Assembly: GCA_902766395.1 (NCBI GenBank)
Contig: CACXDL010000095.1
Coordinates: 1 to 50,993, forward strand
Origin: an uncultured bacterium
Lineage (GTDB): Bacteria > Cyanobacteriota > Vampirovibrionia > Gastranaerophilales > Gastranaerophilaceae
Direction of reading: 5' to 3'
Length of the DNA: 50,993 nucleotides
The notes below the pieces were generated by a model. It saw only the letters and a program-made list of their open reading frames with translations. It searched no databases and was not told the origin of the DNA. Positions 34,650-44,273 of this stretch are shown here, in pieces. The position numbers and the translations under genes were made by a program. Every line of letters starts with the position of its first letter. Positions within the stretch are counted from its first letter, which is position 1.

Positions 34650-36866
34650 TTCTTTTATAATTTTTTCAAATTTAGGGAAAACTACTTCGCTTGTATAATT
34701 TTTTAATGTTATTTCTCTGGCTTTTTTTGCTTTTATTTTCCGTTCTTCCGGATGATTGAGATAATATTTTGTAATTTTTACAAATTCTTCTTCTGTTTTC
34801 CACATCGGGATACTATCTCCGTACATTTCTTCAATTTCCGGCATATAATCAGAAATGATAAAAGCTCCGGATGCTGTTGCGTCAAAAATTCTATTACTAA
34901 TAAACCCAAATTCTTTCATTGATGTCATTGTGTCGTTAAAAACTATACCGGCAGAACTGTAATATTTTCTTAAAATTCTGTTATCAATATACATTCCTTT
35001 GGTATATTCAAGCGGCCATCCGTCTCCATAAATACTTATTGGCAGATTGTGTTTTATAGCATATTTGGCGGCTTTTCTGTCAAAATGATTATTTCCGACA
35101 AATAATATGTCACTTTTAAGCGAAGCATCATAGTCAGGAAAGAACTTTTCTGTGTTTGTAAATTGTGGAATATAATAAACAGGGATATTTAATTTATCCT
35201 TTAAAGTATTGTATATTTTAATAGAACTAACAGCAAATACATCATATAATTTCAAATTTTTCTTTATTAAATCTATGTATTCATTGAAAGAGTTTTTATT
35301 TGTATTTTTATCGTCAAAGTTTAGTGAATATGCCAGCCAAAGAATATTCTTATGGTTCTTTTTTATATGACTTTTGCTGTTGTTAAAGCTTCCTAACAGG
35401 AAAATATCATATTTTGTGCAGAAACAATGATCTACGGATTCAAAATCTGTGCAAACTGCAGGATAACCGTTATTTTCAAATGCTATTTTTAGATCGCTTG
35501 CCAGCCATTTGTCACCGCCACCGGCAAAATGTGATATTTGCACAGGTTTATTACTTTGTTTATAAAAATACTTTGTGAAGCACATGTTATATACTACTCT
35601 TATATTGTCAGACGAAATAATCCCTACAATACTAATTACAATGAATATGGCTATTAAGATTTTTTCTCTGATATAATTTTTTACATTTTCAATATTTAAG
35701 AATTTTAATAATAAGAGTCCGCCAAGTGCAATTAACACATATAAGTATATGTTATAAATTTTAAAAAGAGTTAATTTTGCAGATAGATATTTTGGAATAA
35801 TAAGGATAATTGCGATGCTTATTCTTGTAATGAACATATTTGTGGAAGCAATATATCCTCGTATTTGATTTGGAGCTTGTTTTTGCAGATTAGAAGACAT
35901 TGTTATAGTAAATGCCAATTGGCAGCATATGTTCAAACATAGCAGCAAAATCAGCAATATACACAATGTGTTATTCAGCATCCCAATTTTAAATATATTA
36001 AGTAAAAAAACTATTGAGGCAATATCAAAAATATATGTTGTAATTCCGATATTTCTCAAAGATATATACTTATTGATTTTATATGTATAAAAACTTGCCC
36101 CTGCCCGAAGTACGTTGTTTACAAAAATAACAATACCGAACAAATATACAGGAACCAGAGCCGCTTTCATCAATGGTTGAAAACTCCAAAAGAAAAAATG
36201 ACTAAATGCGGCGAAAAGGCTTGATAGTAATATAGGATATACAAATTTTTTCGATTTATATATGTATTTAGCTGCTGCAGATAACTTTGTAAAAGAAAAT
36301 TTGTATTCCGATGTAGATTGTGCTCTTTTTAATTTCAGTGAAAGTAGTATTGCTGTGGTCATGATTATGAATTCGGTTCCAAGTAGCGTTTGAACTCCGC
36401 ATTTTTCATATAATATTGTCCCCAGAATTGAAGCAACAGCTGTTCCGCAGCTTAGGAAAAAATTCAATTTTCCATATGATTTTATCATTTCATTTTCTTT
36501 ATGATTTTGTTTCAAAATATCAAAAATATATGTTGATTCTGTTGTATCAAAAATTGATTTTGATATAGCTCCAAGGATTTCTCCTGCAAGAATTACAGCA
36601 TATCCGTGAAAATTCATCCACAAAATTATTTTGCCTAAAAACAGAACATATGAAATAGTTATAATTGTTTTACGTTGAAAGTAATTACTTATAATTCCTA
36701 CGGGTATTTGAGTAATTACATTTACAAGAACCGCGATACCCTGAAATAAGAAATAATCTGATAAAGTTAAACCATTGCTTAAATAAAACAGATATAATAC
36801 GGGTAATAATAATAATTGAGATTTTAAAAAAGCTGTTATATTAAATATTTTTAGTGAATTATCCAA
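34644..36866 (-). CDS. MFS transporter fused to a CgeB-like glycosyltransferase
   Basis: A 740-residue two-part protein. Residues 1-~430 form a 12-helix major facilitator module (YFLFQGIAVLVNVITQIPVGIISNYFQRKTI has the MFS loop 2-3 pattern; GEILGAISKSIFDTTESTYIFDIL). Residues ~440-740 are a soluble glycosyltransferase of the CgeB/Glyco_trans_1_2 type: FAGGGDKWLASDLKIAF, ILFVGNNHFDRKAAKYA, ISIYGDGW, FNDTMTSMKEFGFISNRIFDATASGAFIISDY, then a terminal helix. Start is TTG with GGAG 7 nt upstream; no stop or frame break occurs at the junction, so it is a true fusion. It might couple sugar or lipid transport to glycosylation; function unknown. Confidence 0.85.
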   Translation of the reverse strand: MDNSLKIFNITAFLKSQLLLLPVLYLFYLSNGLTLSDYFLFQGIAVLVNVITQIPVGIISNYFQRKTIITISYVLFLGKIILWMNFHGYAVILAGEILGAISKSIFDTTESTYIFDILKQNHKENEMIKSYGKLNFFLSCGTAVASILGTILYEKCGVQTLLGTEFIIMTTAILLSLKLKRAQSTSEYKFSFTKLSAAAKYIYKSKKFVYPILLSSLFAAFSHFFFWSFQPLMKAALVPVYLFGIVIFVNNVLRAGASFYTYKINKYISLRNIGITTYIFDIASIVFLLNIFKIGMLNNTLCILLILLLCLNICCQLAFTITMSSNLQKQAPNQIRGYIASTNMFITRISIAIILIIPKYLSAKLTLFKIYNIYLYVLIALGGLLLLKFLNIENVKNYIREKILIAIFIVISIVGIISSDNIRVVYNMCFTKYFYKQSNKPVQISHFAGGGDKWLASDLKIAFENNGYPAVCTDFESVDHCFCTKYDIFLLGSFNNSKSHIKKNHKNILWLAYSLNFDDKNTNKNSFNEYIDLIKKNLKLYDVFAVSSIKIYNTLKDKLNIPVYYIPQFTNTEKFFPDYDASLKSDILFVGNNHFDRKAAKYAIKHNLPISIYGDGWPLEYTKGMYIDNRILRKYYSSAGIVFNDTMTSMKEFGFISNRIFDATASGAFIISDYMPEIEEMYGDSIPMWKTEEEFVKITKYYLNHPEERKIKAKKAREITLKNYTSEVVFPKFEKIIKEN

Positions 36867-37104
36867 ATAGGTCTCCAGTCCAAGGTTTATTTGAGTAGAA
36901 TTATAGGATAAATCACCTGTTTAGTCAATTTAATAATAGTGTATCTTTAAATTGGATATTTATTTGGTTTTTAAATTAATTTTATTCATGTTTTGCAAAT
37001 ATTACAATAAGTTAATGCTCTTAAAACCTTTGTGTTTCCGGAGTTTTTATTATACATCTTTTAAATGATTACTATTTTGGCTTTTTTATGGTAATTTATA
37101 TACT

Positions 37105-37770
37105 ATGAATAACAAGATAAAAATAATATTATTTGTAATCACAGCATTGTTTGTACTTATTGTTTCGGCATTTGGCTTGTCAAAAGTAAAAGTAGATGAC
37201 TTCCATAAGGCTGCAATTGTCTTTGTAGTCGATGCTTCTGCTTCAAACCAAAAAGAATTACCAAATCAAATAAGAACATTAAAACAGTTATGTTCAATGT
37301 TAGATCCGGAGGATCATATCAAGGTTTTAAGGGTTTCTGAAACTTCATATCTGATATATGAGGGTTCTCCTCAATCAAGTTCTGAGATTCGTAAATCAAT
37401 GGAAAAATTTACGGAGTACAACAGCAAAGAATATGGTACTGCATATGGTTTATCACTTAAAAAGGCATTTACTCATGCACTAAATATGCAAAAGGAGGGT
37501 TATATACCAGCTGTTGTTGTAATGGGTGATCTTGAAAATGAAGGTGAAGTATCAAAACAAATAGATTGGAATACTTTGCCGCAAGAAGTCAAAGATATTG
37601 CTGACAAAACAGGTAATTTTTCAATGATGTTTTTGTTTGCGGAACCTGAAAAGCTTGATAATGTAAAAGAAAAACTGGCACCTGTTTTAGGTGAAGATAA
37701 ACTTATTATTGGTACAGAAACTACTGCTTCAAAGTCTTTAAGAAAATTCTTAAATGCGATTGGCAGATAA
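37105..37770 (+). CDS. Membrane-anchored von Willebrand factor A-like protein
   Basis: A 221-residue protein with one N-terminal membrane helix (IKIILFVITALFVLIVSAFG) and a VWA domain likely facing the periplasm. The metal-ion-dependent adhesion site is present: DASAS (VFVVDASASN, residues ~42-50), Thr in EYGTAYGLSL, and Asp in VMGDLEN. VWA domains bind protein partners through the metal. First of three closely spaced same-strand genes (gaps of 20 and 3 nt) with an FHA-like polytopic protein and a TonB-like protein. No Shine-Dalgarno sequence; an extended TGGTAATTT lies 7 nt before the ATG. Specific role unknown. Confidence 0.75.
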   Translation: MNNKIKIILFVITALFVLIVSAFGLSKVKVDDFHKAAIVFVVDASASNQKELPNQIRTLKQLCSMLDPEDHIKVLRVSETSYLIYEGSPQSSSEIRKSMEKFTEYNSKEYGTAYGLSLKKAFTHALNMQKEGYIPAVVVMGDLENEGEVSKQIDWNTLPQEVKDIADKTGNFSMMFLFAEPEKLDNVKEKLAPVLGEDKLIIGTETTASKSLRKFLNAIGR

Positions 37771-37790
37771 GAGCCAGAGAGTAGACATAA

Positions 37791-39389
37791 ATGAATGTTG
37801 AAATTAAATATGGACAGGAAATAAAAGATTTTGAAAACAAAGCCGTTATTTCAATAGGAAATGGTGGTGATTGTGATTTTATATTAGAAGATGCAGAAGA
37901 AGATATTCTTGTTAAATTGGTTTATTCTCAAAAATATAAGAACTATGTGCTTATAAATTCATTAAATAACGAAAATATTTTATTTAATAATAAAGTTTTT
38001 AATAAAGTTTTGGTTCCTCCCCATTTTTCGATTAGTACTAAAAATGCTGGGACAATGTTGGTTGTCATAAACAACATTGCAGATCATGATGTAAAATCAA
38101 TGAACGAATCAGATGATAATAGAGTAAACAAGATAAAAAATGGAGTTAAAAAAAATATTATGGCAGGTAGTGATAAATTGCAGGATTTGTTTAACAATCC
38201 TACGGAGCGTAATCGTATTGCGATTGTAAAAGAAATTGGTTATAAGATAGAAGCTTTAAAAAATTCAATGGCATCTGTTGCTGTTACATCTTTTATTTTG
38301 AATGCTGCTGTTGTTATATTGTCTATTGTCTGTGCATTTGGGATGACAAATTATTTGTTGGGTTTAAAGGTTGATACATCTGCCTCTGTATTAAATCTGA
38401 CAACTAATTATCCGTTTTTAATCTGTTTATCTACAATCGTTCTTGCGCTATCTTTTATATTGAAACAGGCGATATATTCATTGCTTGAGTTTAATCAGGT
38501 CAAAAAATACGGAGAAACAAATTCTGTTCAGAAAGCAATTATATACATATCAATTGTATTTATGTTTATTGTTTATGTGATTAATTTGTTTTACTACAAG
38601 GAAATTCCCGGTTTAAAACTGGCATCTGTATTTATTTCTTTGCTGTTTGTCGGAGCGTTAGCTACTGTTTCAATTGCAAGTGGATATTTTAAATTTCAGA
38701 AGAAAAATTATGATTATCAATTAATGAATTGTGAATACAGAGAGGATTTTGAAGCCGTTTTAAAAAATTATAGAATGTTGATATCTCAGTATGTTAATAA
38801 TATGAGTGAGAATAAGATAAATAATGTAAGAGGAAATCTTGTTAATAACCAGATGAAGATGATTTTCGAAATGTTTATCGGTATTTTAACTGCTCCGTTC
38901 CTTGCTTATGGTGTTTCAAATACTTTAGCTTCGTGTTTTCCAGAAGCTGCGAACTGGGTAAGAGTTTCTGGACTGAGGTTTAGTCCGATATTTCTTGTTC
39001 TTGCCACATTTTTAATTATCTTTGCTTTTTTCTCTTTTGTAAGAGCGTTTACGATATCAAAGCAAATAAAGGCTTCAGAAATTATAAAATTTGATGGGTT
39101 TCATGATTATCACAGCCACGGGGTGACTATTCTTGGCTTAGATTCAATGAGAGGTTTAAATAAAGAAAAAAATATAGTAATGTTTATTGCATGTTTTATT
39201 ATTCTTATTGAGTTTACAATGAACGTTTCCTATTTTATAACAGAGATAGGCGGAGATTTACAAGGTATGTTTTTGAGTTTTGTCACTGCACTTGTTCCTA
39301 CAGCATTGCTTGTTGCCGAAACTCATTTGTTGAGTTCTACTATGCATAAAATTAACAATTATAATGAATTGTTGTCTATGTTGGATTAA
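37791..39389 (+). CDS. Polytopic membrane protein with FHA-like N-terminal domain
   Basis: A 532-residue protein. Residues 1-100 read like a degenerate FHA/SctD-type beta domain (ISIGNGGDCDFILED, VKLVYSQKYKNYVLINSLNN, ILFNNKVF). After a charged linker there are about eight membrane helices, e.g. SFILNAAVVILSIVCAFGM, LICLSTIVLALSFIL, IYISIVFMFIVYVINLFYY, MFIACFIILIEFTMNV and FLSFVTALVPTALLVAE. The end faintly recalls ExbB/MotA-type proteins, but I cannot confirm it. It is the middle gene of the VWA-FHA-TonB-like run. Likely the inner-membrane core of an envelope-spanning assembly (inference). No family recognised with confidence. Confidence 0.65.
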   Translation: MNVEIKYGQEIKDFENKAVISIGNGGDCDFILEDAEEDILVKLVYSQKYKNYVLINSLNNENILFNNKVFNKVLVPPHFSISTKNAGTMLVVINNIADHDVKSMNESDDNRVNKIKNGVKKNIMAGSDKLQDLFNNPTERNRIAIVKEIGYKIEALKNSMASVAVTSFILNAAVVILSIVCAFGMTNYLLGLKVDTSASVLNLTTNYPFLICLSTIVLALSFILKQAIYSLLEFNQVKKYGETNSVQKAIIYISIVFMFIVYVINLFYYKEIPGLKLASVFISLLFVGALATVSIASGYFKFQKKNYDYQLMNCEYREDFEAVLKNYRMLISQYVNNMSENKINNVRGNLVNNQMKMIFEMFIGILTAPFLAYGVSNTLASCFPEAANWVRVSGLRFSPIFLVLATFLIIFAFFSFVRAFTISKQIKASEIIKFDGFHDYHSHGVTILGLDSMRGLNKEKNIVMFIACFIILIEFTMNVSYFITEIGGDLQGMFLSFVTALVPTALLVAETHLLSSTMHKINNYNELLSMLD

Positions 39390-39392
39390 ATA

Positions 39393-40190
39393 ATGCTGAT
39401 AAATGTTAAAAAAAGTTATATAATCATTGGTATATTAATTTTTATAGTTGTATCTTATCTTGTGTTGGTTGTGGATACTAAAATCGGAACGGTTCGTTTC
39501 CGATCAAAGGGACTGGTTATAAATCAGACGAACCCAAAAATAAAAAATAAAAATGTTGATATAAGTATCAAACAGTCTGAAGTATCTGCTGAAAACAAAA
39601 AGCTTGATCTAAAAACACAAAATGTAGATGTAAAATCATATGATGTAAATGTTGATAATAAGAATAATATAAAAAAACAAATATCGGATATTGATAATTA
39701 TGATATTAACTATTCCGGAGGAGGTTCTGAGGGAACTGAAACCAGATTGAAGAATATTGCAAGGGCAATAAATAACAATAAGTTTGAAGGGCAAAAGCTT
39801 AAAATTGGGGAACAAAAAAGGTATAAATATGAAAATGTAAGCTGGAATTCCTGGAAAAGTAATATAATAAATAAATTTTTAGAAGATAGTGTATACATAA
39901 AATCTTTGGATGATTATGGTATGGGGACTTGGTTTTATTACTCTTTTATCGTTACAAAATATGGCGAAATAGAGGATGTTAAAGTAAAATCAATGTATTT
40001 GAGTGAACATGATAAAACTTTAGTCAAAAGATTAATAAAGAGTTATGCACATAAAGATATAACTGTATTTCCGGTGGGCACAAAAAGAGAATCAGTAAAA
40101 GTTGACGCTATAGTTTTGCTGGGGGATTCCGAAAGCAAAGCAAAACCTTCTGATTTTCACGATTTTGAAAAAATTAAAACAGAGTATTAG
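39393..40190 (+). CDS. TonB-like periplasm-spanning protein
   Basis: A 265-residue protein with one N-terminal membrane anchor (YIIIGILIFIVVSYLVLVV), then ~90 residues of extended Lys/Asn/Asp repeats (KNVDISIK, KLDLKTQNVDVKS, YDVNVDNKN), and a C-terminal domain like TonB_C: NVSWNSWKSNIINKFL, YSFIVTKYGEIEDVKVKS, LVKRLIKSYAHKDITVFPVGT. This is the architecture of energy transducers that cross the periplasm. It starts 3 nt after the previous stop, so translation is probably coupled. A canonical Pro-rich linker is lacking. The partner receptor is unknown. Confidence 0.7.
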   Translation: MLINVKKSYIIIGILIFIVVSYLVLVVDTKIGTVRFRSKGLVINQTNPKIKNKNVDISIKQSEVSAENKKLDLKTQNVDVKSYDVNVDNKNNIKKQISDIDNYDINYSGGGSEGTETRLKNIARAINNNKFEGQKLKIGEQKRYKYENVSWNSWKSNIINKFLEDSVYIKSLDDYGMGTWFYYSFIVTKYGEIEDVKVKSMYLSEHDKTLVKRLIKSYAHKDITVFPVGTKRESVKVDAIVLLGDSESKAKPSDFHDFEKIKTEY

Positions 40191-40191
40191 T

Positions 40192-40851
40192 TTATTTTAG
40201 TCCGTTATCAACAATAATTTTTGCAAGTATTCCGTTAACAAAAGAAGCACTATCATCTGTTGAATATTTTTTAGCAAGTTCAACAGCTTCATCTACAACA
40301 ACTTTCATAGGTGTTTCTTTTACATATAAAAGCTCAGCTATGGCAATTTTTAAAATGTCTTTGTCAGTCTTAATGAGTCTGTCAAAATCCCATCCTTTTG
40401 CGTTCTTTCTTATTTCTTCATCTATATTTTTATTATTTTTTTGGTATGCATCAATGATTTTATGTGCATAATTTTTTACATCTTCCTGAGAATCAAGTGT
40501 TGTAAATTCTGCAATCTCTAGTCCTAATAATGCTTTTTCTGCAACATCTATCATTTCTTCAATTCTGCCTGACAAATCCGAACTCATAATGACCGGAACA
40601 GGAATATTTTGAGCGCCCATTGGTCTGTTTAAGTTTATTTCGTGTTCTGCTTCATAATCTTCAATTCTGTTTTTCATATCTATAAGCGCACCAAGAGAAA
40701 TTTTAAGTTCATCTCCGGCACTACTCAATAAAGTTCTTATTGAGCGAACCATCATTTCGTTAATATCTTCATTTGTATAATTTTTTACATTCTTTTCAAA
40801 TTGTGAAAACAATATAAATGCCAATTCTCTTGATGCTCTGCGGGCTTGCAT
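40192..40851 (-). CDS. nusB: Transcription antitermination protein NusB (long form)
   Basis: A 219-residue NusB. The start MQARRASRELAFILFSQFEK and the end KTDKDILKIAIAELLYVKETPMKVVVDEAVELAKKYSTDDSASFVNGILAKI match NusB, which binds boxA in rRNA leaders with NusE. A ~60-residue insertion after the first helices makes it much longer than the usual ~140, as in cyanobacterial NusB proteins. AGAGG sits 8 nt before the ATG. It converges with the TonB-like gene, 1 nt apart. Confidence 0.92.
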   Translation of the reverse strand: MQARRASRELAFILFSQFEKNVKNYTNEDINEMMVRSIRTLLSSAGDELKISLGALIDMKNRIEDYEAEHEINLNRPMGAQNIPVPVIMSSDLSGRIEEMIDVAEKALLGLEIAEFTTLDSQEDVKNYAHKIIDAYQKNNKNIDEEIRKNAKGWDFDRLIKTDKDILKIAIAELLYVKETPMKVVVDEAVELAKKYSTDDSASFVNGILAKIIVDNGLK

Positions 40852-40919
40852 ATTCCATACCTCTCATAATCTTTACAAGACCTATCCTAGCACAAAAACC
40901 TTTATAAGTAAATGTGATA

Positions 40920-42887
40920 TTATTCATAAATTCGAGTGTAATTCCAGTAACTGCTAAAAACTTTTTTTACATATTCTCTTGTTTCAGTATATGGAATTTG
41001 TTCTACAAATTCATCGGTGTCAGAGTATAGAATATTTGATTTCCATCTCTGTACTGAGCCAATTCCTCCGTTGTATGCTGCTATTGCAGAAATGTCTCTG
41101 TTATTTAGTAATGAATGAATTGTTTTGTAGTATAAATTTCCCAATTTAATATTTGTTTCAGATAATAATAAATTTGAAACAGAAATATCTATATTGTTTT
41201 TGTTCGCGATATCCAATGCTGTTTGAGGCATTATCTGCATTAAACCCATTGCTCCTGCAGAACTCCCTGCTTTTTCATTAAAGTGGCTTTCTTCTCGGAT
41301 AATTGCCAATATCAAAGCTGTGTCATTGTTGTATGCATTTGCATAATATTGTATTGTGTCATAATAGTGTAACGGATAAATAAGCTTCCATCGGGGATCT
41401 TTTTTATTTGGTTTTTTCTTTAACCTTGCCATTCCCTTTTGTGCAGTGTATATAGAAGTTGTTTTTAAGCCTTTTTTGTATTGAACCCAGCTTGTTACAA
41501 ATTCATTTTTTGCGTATTTTTCTATTAAGTCATAGTCTTTAAGAGCGATAAGATCTGTAATTACTTTATCCTTAACTGTAACAGGAAATACTATTTTTTT
41601 AGGTGTAATGGTATTTACAACAACAGAGTCTGTGTATTTGTTAAGTATCCAAAATGCACGATATGCGTAGTATGAATCAGGATAATCATTTATGATACTT
41701 TTATATATTGATTTTGCTTCCTCGCTATTGTTTGATTTTTGTTCGATTTTCCCAAGCCAGAATTTTACCATAGGGTTTAGTTCTGAATCAGGGAATTTTT
41801 CAATAAATTCGTTCGACAGTTTTTTTGCATCTGTATAATTTTTGTTAATAATATCATTTATAATAATCTCTGATAAGGCTTCCGGAGCATACTTGCTTTG
41901 TGGAAAGTTTGAGTATAATGAGGAGTAACAAAAGTTTTGTTCTGATTCCGGGGAATATTTGCATTTTAAATTCCAAATAAAATCTTTATTTTTTTCTTTT
42001 GCTATACTGAATAATCTTGAAGTGTAAGAATAATAATTATCCTTTGTTTTTAACAAATCATAAACAGCTTTTTCGTATTCTTTCCCCTTTACGTTATTTG
42101 AATATTGAGAAACCCCAAGTTCTATAAGAGCGTTTGCCTCCTGTAATTTATTCAGGGCGATATAATTTGAAATTCTTACAGCCCAAGAATTTGTTATATC
42201 TGACTGTTGAAAAATATTTTCAGCTTCATCATATAAACCTGCATAGTAATATGCTTTTGCAATAAGTGTTTTGTCTTTAGGAGTAATATTCTCGTTTATA
42301 ATTGTCCATAATTTTGAAATCTTTATTGCAAGTCTTCCGTTTGGGGCATAATTAAGATACTTTCGAAGTCCTTTTTCTATTTCTTCCAAATCTGCTTTTT
42401 CCGGTTTTGTATTATTCTTTACGTATGTATTTATTTTAATAATTGATATATAAGCTTCAGCTGCATATTTGTAGTCTTTGCTCATATCGGAGTTAAGTAT
42501 TTCTGAAAATAACTTTTTGGCTTTTGAAGGATTTTTTTCAATGAGTAATTGCGCAGCATTGTATTTTGCATCATTTGCAAGTCTGCTTGCCGGATAATTA
42601 TTTATAATTTTTAGATAGCAGTTAAGTTCTGAATTAGTATCTCCGATGGCCTGAGCGCTAATCGCTTGTCTGTATAGAGAAGCCGGTTTTAGATGAGAGA
42701 GGTGTCCTATTTTTGAAAATAAATAGAATGAATTTTGATAATTTTTGTTGTTATAATCCTCCAGTGCCTGTTTGTATATGTTAACGCTGTGGATTTTATT
42801 TTGGTATATTCTTGCAAAACACAAGCCACTTAAGGCGCATAATACTAATATGGAAATTTTTAAAGTGGTTTTTATATCAATATTCAT
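40920..42887 (-). CDS. slt: Soluble lytic murein transglycosylase (Slt70-like)
   Basis: A 655-residue periplasmic enzyme that cleaves peptidoglycan glycan strands. An N-terminal helix (ISILVLCALSGLCFARIY) anchors or exports it. Residues 30-470 are TPR-like helical repeats (e.g. ALEDYNNKNYQNSFYLFSKIG, SELNPMVKFWLGKIEQKSNN). The SLT domain is at ~515-645: ALILAIIREESHFNEKAGSSAGAMGLMQIMP with catalytic Glu near 529, then AIAAYNGGIGSVQRW. The length fits Slt70. Monocistronic, divergent from mscS. It may open peptidoglycan for turnover or for envelope machines. Confidence 0.93.
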   Translation of the reverse strand: MNIDIKTTLKISILVLCALSGLCFARIYQNKIHSVNIYKQALEDYNNKNYQNSFYLFSKIGHLSHLKPASLYRQAISAQAIGDTNSELNCYLKIINNYPASRLANDAKYNAAQLLIEKNPSKAKKLFSEILNSDMSKDYKYAAEAYISIIKINTYVKNNTKPEKADLEEIEKGLRKYLNYAPNGRLAIKISKLWTIINENITPKDKTLIAKAYYYAGLYDEAENIFQQSDITNSWAVRISNYIALNKLQEANALIELGVSQYSNNVKGKEYEKAVYDLLKTKDNYYSYTSRLFSIAKEKNKDFIWNLKCKYSPESEQNFCYSSLYSNFPQSKYAPEALSEIIINDIINKNYTDAKKLSNEFIEKFPDSELNPMVKFWLGKIEQKSNNSEEAKSIYKSIINDYPDSYYAYRAFWILNKYTDSVVVNTITPKKIVFPVTVKDKVITDLIALKDYDLIEKYAKNEFVTSWVQYKKGLKTTSIYTAQKGMARLKKKPNKKDPRWKLIYPLHYYDTIQYYANAYNNDTALILAIIREESHFNEKAGSSAGAMGLMQIMPQTALDIANKNNIDISVSNLLLSETNIKLGNLYYKTIHSLLNNRDISAIAAYNGGIGSVQRWKSNILYSDTDEFVEQIPYTETREYVKKVFSSYWNYTRIYE

Positions 42888-42983
42888 TATTTAGAATTAT
42901 ATTATAAATATATTTTAATGTTAATAAAAAAATGCATTATTTTATGCTAGAATTTGGAAAAGGTTAATTATAAGGGTAAAGAT

Positions 42984-43808
42984 ATGGCGACAGAATTTCA
43001 TGCAACAGGTATAGCAATAGCGGTAAATGTTGTTATAATTATTGTACTTTTCAAGGTAATTGATGTTATAAATAAAAAATCACTTGAAAAAATAAAAAAT
43101 CAGGAATCAGATTCTCCACTATTAAGATTTGTTCCTATATTGATGAAAATATTAAAAATACTGGTTGTTTTTCTTGCTATTACCGGAATTCTTCAAACTA
43201 TGGGTTATTCGATGTCTTCAATAATTGCAGGTTTTGGAATTGGCGGTTTGGCTGTAGGTATGGCCGCAAAAGAAACCATTGCAGATGTTTTTGGAAGTAT
43301 TTCAATTTTGACCGATCATGTATACAAAATCGGGGATTATGTTAAAGTAAATGGTGTTGAGGGTTATGTAGAAGATATAAATATACGTTCTACAAAAATA
43401 AGAGATCTTGATAATTTTTTGATTTCGGTTCCAAATAATGTTGCGGCTAATGCGCTTATCACGAATGTATCCAGAGCTAAAAAACGCTTATTAAAAGAGA
43501 CCTTTGGGGTTGTTTATTCGACTAATAATGAGTTATTGCAAAGAGCTCAGGACATATTGAGAGAAATTGCAACCGAACATAAAGAAATTCATAATGATTT
43601 TACTGTAGCAATTCACGATATGAGTGAAAGTTCAATAAATATACGTTTTATGGGATATGTAAAATCAGGGTCATACTTCAAATTTTTAAAAGTCAGAGGT
43701 GATTTTTTACAAAAAGTCATTGCGGCTTATAGGGCTGAAGGTATTGATTTTGCTTTTCCTTCCAGATCTTTGTATATTGAAAGTGGTTTAGAAAAAATTG
43801 AAAATTAA
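42984..43808 (+). CDS. mscS: MscS-family small-conductance mechanosensitive channel
   Basis: A 274-residue inner-membrane channel that opens under hypo-osmotic stress. It has a first helix (IAIAVNVVIIIVLFKVIDVI), a second (ILKILVVFLAITGILQTMGY) and the Gly/Ala-rich pore helix SSIIAGFGIGGLAVGMAAKE, followed by the beta domain IGDYVKVNGVEGYVEDINIRSTKIRDLDNFLISVPNN. I use the ATG at 42984 with AAGGG 8 nt upstream; an in-frame TTG at 42954 has no support. It overlaps rlmH by 11 bp. Confidence 0.93.
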   Translation: MATEFHATGIAIAVNVVIIIVLFKVIDVINKKSLEKIKNQESDSPLLRFVPILMKILKILVVFLAITGILQTMGYSMSSIIAGFGIGGLAVGMAAKETIADVFGSISILTDHVYKIGDYVKVNGVEGYVEDINIRSTKIRDLDNFLISVPNNVAANALITNVSRAKKRLLKETFGVVYSTNNELLQRAQDILREIATEHKEIHNDFTVAIHDMSESSINIRFMGYVKSGSYFKFLKVRGDFLQKVIAAYRAEGIDFAFPSRSLYIESGLEKIEN

Positions 43809-44268
43809 AATTATAGCCTTAGGAAAGATAAAAGAGACATATTTAAAAAGCGGTGTAGAAGAATTTTTAAAAAGATTAACACCCTATGCTTCAGTTTCTG
43901 TTGTTGAAATCAGTCCAATCGAAATAAAAGATGAAAATTTAACTGATAAAATACTTTTGCAAGAAGGAGAAAGAATTTTATCAAATATAAAAAATACTGA
44001 TTATGTAATAACAATGGAAATAAAGGGAAAAGAATTTTCAAGTATTGAATTTGCTAAGAAAATAGAAGAACTTACAAATACCGGAGTTACGGAAATTGTT
44101 TTTGTAATCGGGTCTTCATGCGGTATTGGAAAAAATGTTTCGGAGCGTGCAAATTTAAAAATGAGTATGTCGAAAATGACGTTTCTGCATGAATTTGCAA
44201 GATTAATTCTTGTTGAGCAGCTTTACAGAGCTTTTAAAATTATAAAAGGCGAGGTTTATCATAAATAG
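43798..44268 (+). CDS. rlmH: 23S rRNA pseudouridine-1915 N3-methyltransferase RlmH
   Basis: A 156-residue SPOUT methyltransferase: KIKIIALGKIKETYLKSGVEEFLKRL at the start, EIVFVIGSSCGIGKNV at the SAM knot, and the terminal ILVEQLYRAFKIIKGEVYHK. It modifies helix 69 of 23S rRNA in assembled ribosomes. Start codon is TTG, inside the last codons of mscS, so translation is likely coupled. Convergent with the matrixin gene, 5 nt apart. Confidence 0.95.
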   Translation: MKIKIIALGKIKETYLKSGVEEFLKRLTPYASVSVVEISPIEIKDENLTDKILLQEGERILSNIKNTDYVITMEIKGKEFSSIEFAKKIEELTNTGVTEIVFVIGSSCGIGKNVSERANLKMSMSKMTFLHEFARLILVEQLYRAFKIIKGEVYHK

Positions 44269-44273
44269 TTATG

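Noticed and set aside
37791-39389. Assignment of the polytopic protein as ExbB/MotA proton-channel subunit.
   Set aside because: Helix number (~8) and lack of the conserved Thr/Ser pore pattern do not fit; only faint resemblance at the C-terminus.
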